Source: Rhodospirillales bacterium
GTDB taxonomy: Bacteria > Pseudomonadota > Alphaproteobacteria > Rhodospirillales > Thalassospiraceae
Assembly (NCBI GenBank): GCA_019634165.1
Contig: JAHQVT010000001.1
Coordinates: forward strand, 87,780-151,779
Length of the DNA: 64,000 nt
Direction: 5' to 3'
Part shown: piece after piece, positions 18,270-27,213 of the stretch
Layout of the letters: the number at the start of each line of letters is the position of its first letter
Numbering within the stretch: position 1 is the first letter of the stretch
The notes under the pieces: generated by a model
Told to the model about the DNA's origin: nothing
Seen by the model: the letters and a program-made list of their open reading frames with translations, nothing else
Databases searched by the model: none
Position numbers and translations under genes: made by a program

Positions 18270-19070
18270 CTAATTTCTCGTAACAGGTCGGTGAGACCAA
18301 TCGCCGATGCGATCTTGAAATACAGTCAATGCAGCAATTGCCGCCGTCTCGGCACGCAGGATGCGCGGGCCAAGGCTTACAGGCGTCGCAAAAGGCTGTT
18401 TGCGGATATGTTCAAGTTCGTCGGCGCTAAAGCCGCCTTCGGGTCCAATTACGATTGCATGGTTAATAACATTGGTATTGTCGATAACCGAGCCAGCGCC
18501 CTTTGCCAATAGCTGACTTAACACATCACCAATTGGTGACCCGGTTCCTGTTTCATCACAGAACAAAAGATGGTGACTTTCCGCGGCATTTGCGACCCAA
18601 TCAAGCAACCGCACAGGTTGGCAAATTTCAGGCACAGTCAGGCGTTCACACTGCTCGGCGGCCTCGATCACCTGTGACCGAAGTCGATCAAGGCGCACCT
18701 TGTCGGTGATACCGTGCTGGGTAATGACCGGCTGTAATCTTTCGACCCCAAGTTCGACCGCCTTTTCAATCAGGAAATCAAGACGTTGCTTTTTGATCGG
18801 CGCAAAAACAAGAGTCGGACCAGCTTCATTGCCCTGTTCGCGCAATTGGCGCTCGGCTGTGATCCGGCCTTTCTTTTTGCGAAGTTCGCTGATCGTCCCT
18901 AGCCACTCGCCATCTTGGCCGTTAAAAATCTTAACTGGCGTTCCGGGCTTGAGCCGCATCACATGTTCAAGGTAATGAGATTGTTCAGGCGCAAGTTCGA
19001 TCTCGCAACCCGGCGTGATAGGGTCATGGACGAAAAGGCGCTGACGGGCACGGGTAGCATCTGCAGTCAT
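18270..19070 (-). CDS. rsmE: 16S rRNA m3U1498 methyltransferase RsmE
   Basis: A 266-residue SPOUT-fold methyltransferase that modifies U1498 of 16S rRNA. An N-terminal PUA-like part ([23 protein letters not shown]) is followed by the knotted SAM domain: [22 protein letters not shown], then [15 protein letters not shown] and [20 protein letters not shown] 19070 has GGGGA eight bases upstream; the TTG twelve bases before it is rejected. It is the first gene of rsmE-gshA and divergent from ubiA. Confidence 0.95.
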   Translation of the reverse strand: MTADATRARQRLFVHDPITPGCEIELAPEQSHYLEHVMRLKPGTPVKIFNGQDGEWLGTISELRKKKGRITAERQLREQGNEAGPTLVFAPIKKQRLDFLIEKAVELGVERLQPVITQHGITDKVRLDRLRSQVIEAAEQCERLTVPEICQPVRLLDWVANAAESHHLLFCDETGTGSPIGDVLSQLLAKGAGSVIDNTNVINHAIVIGPEGGFSADELEHIRKQPFATPVSLGPRILRAETAAIAALTVFQDRIGDWSHRPVTRN

Positions 19071-19130
19071 GTAGGTCCCCAAAGCCGTTTTACGGCATCT
19101 TGAAAAAGTTTTTTGTTAGATAGGCCAATT

Positions 19131-20084
19131 ATGACACAGGTCAACCAACCAATACAGAATACCAAGAACGATATGCCTGCGGACGGTTGGATTGATCGGC
19201 TCATGCCCCCTTCTGTTCGGCCCTATCTGAAACTTTTGCGCTTGGACCGCCCGATTGGAACGTGGCTTTTGCTGTTGCCGTGCTGGTGGTCTACCGCCAT
19301 GGCCGGTGGCCTTAGCCCGGATATCACCGCCAAGCAGATCGTCATCATGATGGCGCTGTTTGGAGTTGGCGCAATCATCATGCGCGGGGCTGGTTGTGTC
19401 ATCAATGATCTGGCTGATCGTAACTTTGACGGCAAAGTTGAACGCACCACAACGCGCCCGCTGCCCAGTGGGCAGGTCAAAGTATGGCAGGCATTGCTGT
19501 TTCTCGGCTTCATGATGCTACTCGGTCTGGCCATTTTGGTTCAGTTCCGGGTTGAAGCGATTATTGTCGGCATCTGTTCGATCCCGATCATTATCACCTA
19601 TCCGTTCATGAAGCGGATCACCTATTGGCCACAAGCCTGTCTTGGCCTTGCCTTTAACTGGGGCGCACTTGTTGGATGGGCTGCGGTCACTGGTACGGTC
19701 GAACCGGCCGCAATTGCCATGTATGCCGCAGGCTTTTTCTGGACGCTGGGCTATGACACGATCTATGCCCATCAGGACAAGGTTGATGATGAAAAGATCG
19801 GTTTGAAATCTTTGGCCTTACGACTGGGCGATGCCACGCCGAAATGGGCCAAGGGTTTCTACACCATGACCACCTTGTTGCTGGGTATTTCCGGAATGCT
19901 GGCCGATTTGCACTGGTCGTATTTTGTCTTGCTTGGCCTTGCTGGCATTCATTTGGGATGGCAGGTTGCAACGGTTAAACTTGATGATGCGGCCAATTGC
20001 CTAAGACGGTTCAAATCAAACCGGGACTACGGATTATTGGTTCTTGCTGCAATTGTCATTTCCCATTTGATCGCGATTGCATGA
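19131..20084 (+). CDS. ubiA: 4-hydroxybenzoate polyprenyltransferase UbiA
   Basis: A 317-residue integral membrane prenyltransferase attaching the polyprenyl tail to 4-hydroxybenzoate in ubiquinone synthesis. The two Asp-rich prenyl-diphosphate motifs are present: NDLADRNFDGKVERT and DTIYAHQDKVDDEKIGLKS, with LPSGQV nearby. About eight to nine hydrophobic helices are visible. ATG 19131 is preferred to a TTG 18 bases earlier. The gene is divergent from rsmE with about 60 bases between, where both promoters must lie. Confidence 0.95.
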   Translation: MTQVNQPIQNTKNDMPADGWIDRLMPPSVRPYLKLLRLDRPIGTWLLLLPCWWSTAMAGGLSPDITAKQIVIMMALFGVGAIIMRGAGCVINDLADRNFDGKVERTTTRPLPSGQVKVWQALLFLGFMMLLGLAILVQFRVEAIIVGICSIPIIITYPFMKRITYWPQACLGLAFNWGALVGWAAVTGTVEPAAIAMYAAGFFWTLGYDTIYAHQDKVDDEKIGLKSLALRLGDATPKWAKGFYTMTTLLLGISGMLADLHWSYFVLLGLAGIHLGWQVATVKLDDAANCLRRFKSNRDYGLLVLAAIVISHLIAIA

Positions 20085-20161
20085 TAACAGCAAAAATGGG
20101 GTTGGGTTTTTGAAATCGCACACCATCTGTCTGTTTTCGCGACATTTATAAGGGCGTGTTT

Positions 20162-21961
20162 ATGACCGCACCACTTGCCTTGATGATTGCCGGCTTAATC
20201 CTTGCCGGGGTTGGTGCCCAATGGTTCGCTTGGCGTGCCGGTGTGCCTGCTATTGTCCTTCTCTCTGCTCTTGGCTTGATCCTTGGTCCGGGCACAGGGT
20301 TGCTTGATCCGGTTGCCGATTTCGGCCCGTTGCTTCAGCCGTTGATCGCTGTTGCCGTGGCTGTGATTTTGTTTGAAGGCGGTCTTGCGCTTGATTTTCG
20401 CGAATTGCGCCACAGTGTCAGCGGCATCTTACGCCTGACCACGGCCGCCCCGCTTATTGCGTGGCTTTTGGGCGCATTAGCAGCCCATTATTTGGCCGGG
20501 TTGGAATGGCCGGTTGCCGCCTTGTTTGGCGGGATTATGATCGTCACCGGGCCTACCGTGATCGCACCATTGCTGCGCCATGCGCGACTGTCAAAACATC
20601 CGGCCACGCTTTTGAAATGGGAAGGCATCGTCAATGATCCCATTGGTGCGTTGTTTGCCGTTCTGGTCTACGAGATTGTCGTCGCCCTTGAACATGGTAG
20701 CGGGCTGAGTGGTGCGATTGGGCATCTGGCCTTTAACGTCTTTATCGCCATTGCAATTGGTCTTGTTGCCGGTTTTTGCACTGTGCAGGTATTTCGCCGT
20801 GGCTGGATTCCCGAATTTCTTAAGGCGCCGTTGGTTTTGGGCGTCTTGCTGACCAGTTTTTCCGGGGCAAACATTGTTCAGGAAGAAACCGGCCTTTTGG
20901 CTGTGACGGTTCTTGGACTGGTCATTGGCAACGCACATCTGATGGCGATTGATGAAATTCGCCGGTTTAAAGAAACCCTGACGGTTATTCTGGTTTCAAG
21001 CGTCTTCATCATTCTGACCGCAACCTTGAAATGGTCGATGGTCGAAGATTTGACTTGGGGCCATGGCCTGTTTGTCGCTGCAATGTTGTTTGTTGTTCGG
21101 CCTGTATCTATTTTGGGTGCGCTTAGCTTTTCAAAAATTGAATGGCGCGAACGGTTCTTGGTAAGCTGGATTGCGCCACGCGGGATTGTCGCCGTTGCGG
21201 TTTCGGGCCTGTTTGGCACCGAACTTGTTCATCTTGGCTATGCCGATGGGGCACTTTTGATCCCGCTTGCCTTTGCCATGGTGTTTTCAACCGTGGTCCT
21301 GCACGGTTTTTCCATCCGCCCGATGGCGCAATATCTTAATCTGGCGGTCAATGGCCCCCCCGGTGTTTTGATTGTTGGTGCACATCAATGGACGATTGAT
21401 CTGGCAACCCGCTTAGACGAGCTTGATATACCTGTTGTGGTCACAGATTCGCGTTGGCACGCATTGCGCCCTGCCCGCGAAGCCGGCCTGACGACATTTT
21501 ACGGTGAAGTGTTGTCCGAGGTGTTCGAACACCACCTTGATACCAGCGCCCTTGGCAAGTTGATCGCAGCCACCGACAATGACGCCTATAACACGCTGGT
21601 TTGTACCGATTTCGCCCCTGAATTTGGCCGTCGATCCGTCTTCCAAACCGGTATTCACCGTTCATCAGAAGACCGCAGCCGCCATAGTGCTAGCCAGACA
21701 CTCGGCGGATTACCACTGTGTTCAGCACCTCTGACCACGGATGATATCCGCCTGAACTACCGCAGCGGCGTCTCTGTTCGCCAAACCAGACTGACCGAAA
21801 GCTTCGAATGGGATGACTTCATCGCACGTCACGAAGAAACGCCGACGGTTCTGGCCATGGTGCGCGGCAATCAGTTGTTTATCGGAAATGACATTCCCAA
21901 GGGCAAACCCCGTGATGTGATCTTGTATCTCGGCAAGGGCGAAACGGAGAGCCCATCATAA
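20162..21961 (+). CDS. CPA1-type cation:proton antiporter with C-terminal nucleotide-binding-like domain
   Basis: A 599-residue membrane antiporter, probably Na+/H+ or K+/H+. About twelve helices fill residues 1-400. They include LFEGGLALDFRELR, TGPTVIAPLLRH and the ion-site GIVNDPIGALFAV (Asn-Asp pair). Residues about 405-520 resemble a TrkA-N/RCK fold (GVLIVGAHQWTIDLATRLDE, VVVTDS), then about 70 residues of C-terminal domain. AAGGG lies seven bases before ATG 20162. The orientation and spacing after ubiA (77 bases) permit but do not prove co-transcription. Confidence 0.88.
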   Translation: MTAPLALMIAGLILAGVGAQWFAWRAGVPAIVLLSALGLILGPGTGLLDPVADFGPLLQPLIAVAVAVILFEGGLALDFRELRHSVSGILRLTTAAPLIAWLLGALAAHYLAGLEWPVAALFGGIMIVTGPTVIAPLLRHARLSKHPATLLKWEGIVNDPIGALFAVLVYEIVVALEHGSGLSGAIGHLAFNVFIAIAIGLVAGFCTVQVFRRGWIPEFLKAPLVLGVLLTSFSGANIVQEETGLLAVTVLGLVIGNAHLMAIDEIRRFKETLTVILVSSVFIILTATLKWSMVEDLTWGHGLFVAAMLFVVRPVSILGALSFSKIEWRERFLVSWIAPRGIVAVAVSGLFGTELVHLGYADGALLIPLAFAMVFSTVVLHGFSIRPMAQYLNLAVNGPPGVLIVGAHQWTIDLATRLDELDIPVVVTDSRWHALRPAREAGLTTFYGEVLSEVFEHHLDTSALGKLIAATDNDAYNTLVCTDFAPEFGRRSVFQTGIHRSSEDRSRHSASQTLGGLPLCSAPLTTDDIRLNYRSGVSVRQTRLTESFEWDDFIARHEETPTVLAMVRGNQLFIGNDIPKGKPRDVILYLGKGETESPS

Positions 21962-22031
21962 AGAACCGCTTGCTCATCACCTGCAAAGCCGATACTCCGG
22001 CGCGAATGATCATTGTCAAAGCAACCATGCC

Positions 22032-22745
22032 ATGACCGAGAATGTCTTTGCCGACGCGCTTGTGCCAGATGTCGACGATCCGCAATTTGCCGATCTGATC
22101 GAAACCTTTACCGTGCCTGCGCGTGTGCCGTTGGCGCCAGAAATCGAGATGTATCTGGCAACCCACATCACCCCGCTGTGGCAAGCGACCGAAGATATTC
22201 TGGGTGTGCTTGATATCCCGCCACCTTACTGGGCCTTTGCATGGCCCGGTGGGCAGGCCATCACGCGCTATATTCTCGATCACCCGGAAATGGTGCGCGG
22301 CAAGCGCGTTCTTGATTTTGCCTGCGGTGGGGGCATGCAGGCGATTGCCTGTGTCATGGCCGATGCTGCGGAGATATTGGCAAATGACATTGATCCGGTG
22401 GCAATCACAGCAACCCGTTTGAATGCCACCCATAATGGCGTTGAGTTTGCCACCACGATCGAAAACTTTGTCGGCACAAGTGCACCAAAAAAACGTTGGG
22501 ATGTGATTTTTGCCGGCGATGTTTGTTATCAACAGGATATGGCAAATTCTGTCCTGCAATGGTTGATGGCCGAAGCCCGGCTTGGCACACGGGTGATCCT
22601 TGCCGATCCGGGCCGCACATACGCCCCGACGCACAATATTGATGAACTGGAAACCTATGACGTTCCGGTTGATGTTGCTGTCGAAGATACCGAAACGAAA
22701 TTCACCCGTATCTGGCAGCTTTTACCGGACCGTGATCGCCCCTAG
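22032..22745 (+). CDS. Class I SAM-dependent methyltransferase (COG3897 / ETF-beta lysine methyltransferase-like)
   Basis: A 237-residue protein. Motifs PYWAFAWPGGQAITRYIL, VLDFACGGGMQAIAC (SAM-binding motif I), LANDIDPVAITATRLNA and WDVIFAGDVCYQQDM match the group related to human ETFBKMT and yeast Nnt1. Such proteins methylate lysines on protein substrates such as the electron-transfer flavoprotein beta subunit; the bacterial substrate here is inferred only. It starts 70 bases after the antiporter. It converges with the next minus-strand gene. Confidence 0.85.
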   Translation: MTENVFADALVPDVDDPQFADLIETFTVPARVPLAPEIEMYLATHITPLWQATEDILGVLDIPPPYWAFAWPGGQAITRYILDHPEMVRGKRVLDFACGGGMQAIACVMADAAEILANDIDPVAITATRLNATHNGVEFATTIENFVGTSAPKKRWDVIFAGDVCYQQDMANSVLQWLMAEARLGTRVILADPGRTYAPTHNIDELETYDVPVDVAVEDTETKFTRIWQLLPDRDRP

Positions 22746-22764
22746 AACCCGCTTCGTATGGATT

Positions 22765-23505
22765 CTAGTCCGGCGACAGGATCGAACGTCGAAACGTTAC
22801 ATCGTCAATCGCCCGCAGGACAAAGGCCGGACTATTGGCATATCCAACCAGCTTTCCGACATGCTGGATCATGTCCCACTGGCTTAGCGCCTTGAAACGA
22901 CGCGCCTTTGCCTTGACTGCCGATAGGGCAAAGGTTTCACCTGCGCCAAAGACGTGACCGCTAACCGATTGATAGATGCCAACATGATCGGGACTTAGCC
23001 CGCAATCAAGGTCGATGTCGCGCCCATGAAGCTGTTGAAAGCTGTAATGCGCCGGAACAGACTCCGTGACATGCATATGGCCAAGTTGTCGGGGAGTCAG
23101 CCAGGTAATCGCGATCCGCACCCGTGTTCCTGGCGATGGCGCAAGAGTTGCCGGAAACGCCCCATACCCCGTCATATGGGCGGAATAGACAATATCATGA
23201 TTGTCGATCCAGCCATGAGTGACCGGGATTTCATCGGAAATATTTTGATGGGTAAATTTGCGGGTCAATTGAACCGGCGCACGATTTGACCCGACGGCCA
23301 AAACCGGGGTTCGCCCCCGTGACAGATGGTGGGCATCCGCCATTTCCATCCGAATGGATTGTCCGGCTTTGAACAAAAAATCATGATCAGGTGCAACGTA
23401 GGGATACAAAAACGCGCGCAGGAGATCCTGCGCGCGTGGATGATGTTCGATCTGTTCGCGCAACACGGGGTCCGTGATCATCTGCGCCTCAGATAACGAA
23501 AACAT
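22765..23505 (-). CDS. Conserved hypothetical protein, weak gamma-glutamylcyclotransferase-like motif
   Basis: A 246-residue soluble protein that I do not firmly recognise. VLAVGSNRAPVQLTRKF resembles the substrate loop of the GGCT/AIG2 fold (YGSN...QL), and a later part has ITWLTPRQLGHMHVTE. No signal peptide or membrane helix is seen. ATG 23505 was chosen over an upstream frame start that overlaps the DUF4170 gene. It follows that gene by 17 bases on the same strand, so the two are probably one unit. Confidence 0.65.
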   Translation of the reverse strand: MFSLSEAQMITDPVLREQIEHHPRAQDLLRAFLYPYVAPDHDFLFKAGQSIRMEMADAHHLSRGRTPVLAVGSNRAPVQLTRKFTHQNISDEIPVTHGWIDNHDIVYSAHMTGYGAFPATLAPSPGTRVRIAITWLTPRQLGHMHVTESVPAHYSFQQLHGRDIDLDCGLSPDHVGIYQSVSGHVFGAGETFALSAVKAKARRFKALSQWDMIQHVGKLVGYANSPAFVLRAIDDVTFRRSILSPD

Positions 23506-23522
23506 GGTTCGGTCTTTCTGGC

Positions 23523-23879
23523 TTAGCCTTCGACAACGCGATAACGGCAATTGCAGTTATCAACATGCTGCCATGCCAATTTGGACCAAGCTTTTTCAGC
23601 ATCTTCAAAGGTTGCAAACGGGCCGTGGCGTTCTTCTTCGCCGCCGACCGGTTTTTCAAACTCGGTGGTTTCATATTCACCACCAACAACCCAGTATTCT
23701 TCAAGCCGTTCAACACGATAACGCGAATTTGCGTCATCAACCGACTGCCAGGCCATTTTCGACCAATGCTTTTCCGCGTCTTCGAAGCTGCCAAACGGAC
23801 CAATTTTAGTTTCTTCGCCGATAGGCTGATCAAAACCGGTATCCTGATAGGTGCCCCCGATAACCCAATATTTGGCCAT
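23523..23879 (-). CDS. Tandem DUF4170 protein
   Basis: A 118-residue protein built from two DUF4170 units. Residues 1-58 contain KYWVIGGTYQDTGF, FGSFEDAEKHWSKMAWQSVDDANSRYRV; residues 59-118 repeat EYWVVGGEYETTEF, FATFEDAEKAWSKLAWQHVDNCNCRYRV. Single-domain members are about 70-80 residues long and widespread in Alphaproteobacteria, without known function. Here the repeat is complete and in frame, so it is a fusion or internal duplication. ATG 23879 has AAGGAC upstream; the longer frame upstream is unconvincing. Confidence 0.82.
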   Translation of the reverse strand: MAKYWVIGGTYQDTGFDQPIGEETKIGPFGSFEDAEKHWSKMAWQSVDDANSRYRVERLEEYWVVGGEYETTEFEKPVGGEEERHGPFATFEDAEKAWSKLAWQHVDNCNCRYRVVEG

Positions 23880-24163
23880 CTGTGCGTCCTTCATGTTTTT
23901 GGTAAGTTGCCCAAGCGCGTGATGTGGGCCACGCGACTCATAATCTAATCCATGTATAACCAAATGATGCGCCAACCAAAACCGCAAAATTATGCAACGC
24001 AGCATCCTGTCTTCATTTGGGGAGAGGATGGCAAAGTTACAAACCTTTGTTTTTGGGCTCAAACTCATTCACATTATCACAGTGGCAACAGCAAGGTTGT
24101 CCCATCGCCCGCCACGGCGTATGAAGACAAAGATGTTTTAATGCTTTGCAGATGACAGGTGCC

Positions 24164-25687
24164 ATGCCCTATCAATCCCTTCGTGACTTCATGGATGCGC
24201 TGGAAAAGACCGGCCGTCTTGTCCGGGTCACCGAACCGGTTTCCCCCAACCTTGAAATGACTGAAATTCAAACACGCCTTTTGGCCGAAGGCGGCCCGGC
24301 GGTTTTGTTTGAAAATGTTGTCGGGGATGATGGCAAGAAATATGACATGCCGGTTCTGGTAAACCTGTTTGGCACGGTTGACCGGGTTGCGGCGGGTATG
24401 AACCGCAAACCCGAAGAACTGCGTGAAGTTGGCGAAACGCTGGCCTTCCTTAAACAGCCCGAACCACCTGCAAGCCTTCGCGAAGCTTTTTCGATGCTGC
24501 CGCTGGCCAAAACCGTTATGGCGATGAAGCCCAAAACGGTATCAAAGGCGCCGTGTCAGGAAATCGTGCTTGAAGGCGATGATATTGATCTTGCGAAAAT
24601 TCCGGTTCAATCGTGCTGGCCTGGCGAACCCGCCCCGCTGATTACCTGGCCACTGGTTGTTACCCAAGGTCCGACCGCCGGGGAAAAGGGCGGCGATAAG
24701 CGCGATGTATTTAACCTTGGCATCTATCGCATGCAGGTGTTGGGCAAAAACAAAACCATCATGCGGTGGTTAAAACATCGCGGTGGCGCACAGCATCATG
24801 CCCGCTGGAAAAAAGAAAAACCTGATCCGCTGCCAGCCGCCATTGTACTTGGCGCCGATCCGGGAACGATTTTGGCCGCCGTCACACCCGTTCCTGACAC
24901 CCTGTCAGAATATCAGTTTGCCGGGTTGCTGCGCGGGGAAAAGGTTGAACTGGTCGATTGTAAAACCGTTCCGCTGAAAGTCCCGGCAACAGCCGAAATC
25001 GTTCTGGAAGGCTACGTATCGCTTGATGAATATGCCCCTGAAGGGCCATATGGCGATCACACTGGCTATTATAACTCGGTCGAAGATTTCCCGGTCTTTA
25101 CCGTCACCGCAATCACCATGCGCAAAGACCCGATCTATCTTTCGACCTTTACCGGACGTCCGCCAGATGAACCATCCGTTTTGGGCGAAGCCTTAAACGA
25201 TGTTTTCGTCCCCCTTTTGCAGCAGCAATTCCCCGAAATCGTCGATTTCTGGTTGCCGCCAGAAGGATGCAGCTATCGCATCGCAGTGGTATCAATGAAG
25301 AAGGCCTATGCCGGTCATGCCAAGCGCGTGATGATGGGGGTTTGGTCGTTCCTACGTCAATTCATGTACACGAAATTTGTCATCGTGGTGGATGACGACA
25401 TTGATGTGCGCGACTGGAAAGACGTCATGTGGGCGATTTCAACCCGGATGGACCCGGTGCGCGACATTACGACCATCACCGATACCCCGATTGATTATCT
25501 TGACTTCGCATCCCCCGTCAGCGGCCTTGGCGGCAAGCTTGGACTTGATGCCACCAACAAACTTCCCGGCGAAACCAACCGCGAATGGGGCGAAAAGATT
25601 TACATGGAAGATGACATCATCAACCGTGTTGATGAAAAATGGGACCGCTATGGCCTGCCCGGGTCGGGTAAGAAAATCTGGAAATAG
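24164..25687 (+). CDS. ubiD: UbiD-family decarboxylase (3-octaprenyl-4-hydroxybenzoate carboxy-lyase)
   Basis: A 507-residue prenylated-FMN-dependent decarboxylase acting after UbiA in ubiquinone synthesis. The start [18 protein letters not shown] is typical. Catalytic-region motifs are present: [63 protein letters not shown] and [22 protein letters not shown] chose ATG 24164 with AGG seven bases upstream, matching the family start; ATG 24152 is an alternative. No ubiX is visible nearby. Confidence 0.93.
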   Translation: MPYQSLRDFMDALEKTGRLVRVTEPVSPNLEMTEIQTRLLAEGGPAVLFENVVGDDGKKYDMPVLVNLFGTVDRVAAGMNRKPEELREVGETLAFLKQPEPPASLREAFSMLPLAKTVMAMKPKTVSKAPCQEIVLEGDDIDLAKIPVQSCWPGEPAPLITWPLVVTQGPTAGEKGGDKRDVFNLGIYRMQVLGKNKTIMRWLKHRGGAQHHARWKKEKPDPLPAAIVLGADPGTILAAVTPVPDTLSEYQFAGLLRGEKVELVDCKTVPLKVPATAEIVLEGYVSLDEYAPEGPYGDHTGYYNSVEDFPVFTVTAITMRKDPIYLSTFTGRPPDEPSVLGEALNDVFVPLLQQQFPEIVDFWLPPEGCSYRIAVVSMKKAYAGHAKRVMMGVWSFLRQFMYTKFVIVVDDDIDVRDWKDVMWAISTRMDPVRDITTITDTPIDYLDFASPVSGLGGKLGLDATNKLPGETNREWGEKIYMEDDIINRVDEKWDRYGLPGSGKKIWK

Positions 25688-25696
25688 CAAGGATAG

Positions 25697-25749
25697 CAGC
25701 GGTGAAGTGGCTCCGATAATTGGACGTCAATATCACCGCTGTAATTTTT
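25697..25749 (+). terminator. Terminator of ubiD
   Basis: CAGCGGTGA (25697-25705) pairs perfectly with TCACCGCTG (25733-25741) across a 27-base loop, followed by TAATTTTT. It begins 10 bases after the ubiD stop and separates it from the convergent higA. Confidence 0.75.
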
Positions 25750-25764
25750 CGTTCTGTAGAAGAA

Positions 25765-26052
25765 CTATGCCGCGTGCGGTTCGATATCCGCCTCAATTTT
25801 CGTGCCTATGTCATTCTGCGCCACAGATAGGTCATAAGCAGTCTGTGCATTGAGCCAAAATTGCGCGGAGGTACCGAAGTAACGTGACAACCTTAGTGCC
25901 GTGTCCGCGGAGATATCCCGTCTGCCGCGCACAATGTCATTAATACGGTTGGCCGGCACCTTTAACCGTCGTGCCAGCTCATTCCCGCTCAAAGACAATG
26001 GCTTCATGAACTCTTCACTCAGTATCTCACCAGGCGATGTTCTGATTCGCAT
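25765..26052 (-). CDS. higA: HigA-family antitoxin
   Basis: A 95-residue XRE-type helix-turn-helix protein of the HigA subfamily (SPGEILSEEF, NELARRLKVPANRINDIVRGRRDISADTALRLSRYFGTS, FWLNAQTAYDL). It neutralises the toxin encoded upstream and represses the operon. The third-codon ATG at 26052 is chosen because AAGGA lies six bases before it but touches the earlier ATG at 26058. The toxin-first order is the diagnostic higBA arrangement. The gap between the toxin stop and this start is about 30 bases. Confidence 0.92.
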   Translation of the reverse strand: MRIRTSPGEILSEEFMKPLSLSGNELARRLKVPANRINDIVRGRRDISADTALRLSRYFGTSAQFWLNAQTAYDLSVAQNDIGTKIEADIEPHAA

Positions 26053-26082
26053 AATCATTCCTTCTTGAGGATTCTTTCCTGC

Positions 26083-26364
26083 TTAGTGGTAGTCAACAAT
26101 CTCAACTTCTTCCGCTGCGTCCTTGGACCAGTAAAAACAAATCCGCCACTGATCATTTATACGGATACTGTGCTGACCCTTTCGGCTACCTCGAAGCACC
26201 TCAAGACGATTCCCCGGCGGCACACGCAAATCCTGTATCGCAGTTGCATAATCAAGCATATCCAATTTGCGAAGGGCTGGCTTTTCAATTGGGCGCAGCC
26301 ATTTTGCAACGCCCGAACCATTGAACAAATCTTGCGTTGCCTTGCATTTGAAGCTCTTGATCAT
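26083..26364 (-). CDS. higB: HigB/RelE-superfamily toxin
   Basis: A 93-residue ribosome-dependent mRNA interferase-like toxin. Family features: IKSFKCKATQDLF start, LDMLDYATAIQDLRVPPGNRLEVL, the SIRINDQWRICFYW core strand pair and the final VEIVDYH. The C-terminal His expected for catalysis is present. It is transcribed before higA. A palindromic operator lies just upstream. The protein looks intact, so the pair is probably active. Confidence 0.93.
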   Translation of the reverse strand: MIKSFKCKATQDLFNGSGVAKWLRPIEKPALRKLDMLDYATAIQDLRVPPGNRLEVLRGSRKGQHSIRINDQWRICFYWSKDAAEEVEIVDYH

Positions 26365-26370
26365 AAATTA

Positions 26371-26383
26371 TACGTATCACGTA
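26371..26383. promoter_or_regulatory. higBA operator: Candidate HigA operator
   Basis: TACGT-ATC-ACGTA is a perfect inverted repeat seven bases before the higB start codon, in a short stretch with further TACGT-like half-sites. Position and symmetry fit autorepression by HigA; this is inferred. Confidence 0.5.
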
Positions 26384-26395
26384 CTACATACAACG

Positions 26396-26989
26396 TCAAT
26401 TCCGGAAAAATAACCAGTGGTCGTCATTTCCTGCTGTTTTTTCGGAATAGAAGAATTGCGGCGCATCACACATGAAATCATCGACCCGGATGGCAAAGTT
26501 ACACAGCTTTTCATCGCCAACGACTTCCGCCATGAATTCAAGGCTATTTTCTTGCCAGCTCATAACCGGCGGGGCGGTTTCGTCATAAATGCATAAGGCA
26601 AACTGTTCGGATTGCTCAAACGGGATATAGCGCAGTTCACTTTGCGCCTTGCCGCCGTGGTTCGTGACAAATAGCATCGCAAAAAACGGACCTTCCGGGT
26701 TATCAAGATCAACCCATCCGGCAATCCGGTCAAACACGCCATCACAGGTAAAATCACCTGTTAGCATCTGATGGCGGTAATTTCTGGCCTGCTGCCCACC
26801 CTGAATGCGCATCTCGCTATAGAACTGCGCACTTGATACCGGATCGGCGTTGCCATCTGCGTTCAGTTCCCAAACACCATTTTCATCCCAGCCATGCATC
26901 ACAGCCTTGCTGTCATCTGCCGATGCCGGACCGGTAAATCCGATCAGGCAGGCGATACCAAACCCGGAAAGAATTTTTTGCGCTTTCAT
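26396..26989 (-). CDS. Secreted hypothetical protein with four cysteines
   Basis: A 197-residue protein with a Sec signal peptide (MKAQKILSGFGIACLIGFTGP, cut after Ser-Ala). The mature part is acidic and Trp/Phe-rich, with four Cys spaced in FTCDG, ALCIYD, KLCNFA and FMCDA, so two disulfides are likely in the periplasm. FTCDGVFDRIAGWVDLDNPEGPFF reads like an FG-GAP-style calcium-loop segment of secreted repeat proteins, but only one unit is seen. Function unknown. It sits upstream of higBA on the same strand. Confidence 0.68.
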   Translation of the reverse strand: MKAQKILSGFGIACLIGFTGPASADDSKAVMHGWDENGVWELNADGNADPVSSAQFYSEMRIQGGQQARNYRHQMLTGDFTCDGVFDRIAGWVDLDNPEGPFFAMLFVTNHGGKAQSELRYIPFEQSEQFALCIYDETAPPVMSWQENSLEFMAEVVGDEKLCNFAIRVDDFMCDAPQFFYSEKTAGNDDHWLFFRN

Positions 26990-27213
26990 TACGTTCCCGC
27001 TTATCTGGCGCTTTTAGCGCGTGTTTGTTCAACTATAACAGAAAGCCATCTGAAATCTTTAATTGTCGGGACCTTGCCAGTCGGCCATTGCCCTGCCACC
27101 TCTGAAACACGGCAGGAATTAAAGACCCAAAGCAGCTTTTTGTTTCGGGTCTATGCGAAAACGTTCATGCCCCCTATAACGTAAGAAATCAATTCTGAGA
27201 CAAGGGAGCCTCC

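Noticed and set aside
21879..22634. 251-codon minus-strand frame over the antiporter end and methyltransferase
   Set aside because: Covers clear SAM-binding motifs of the plus-strand gene; Cys/His-rich nonsense composition.
26367..26372. TATAAT on the minus strand as -10 of higB
   Set aside because: It ends only three bases before the higB ATG, so transcription would start inside the codon; the matching -35 spacing is also wrong.
26894..27184. 96-codon plus-strand frame before pmbA
   Set aside because: Overlaps the start of the secreted hypothetical gene on the other strand and lacks any family feature.
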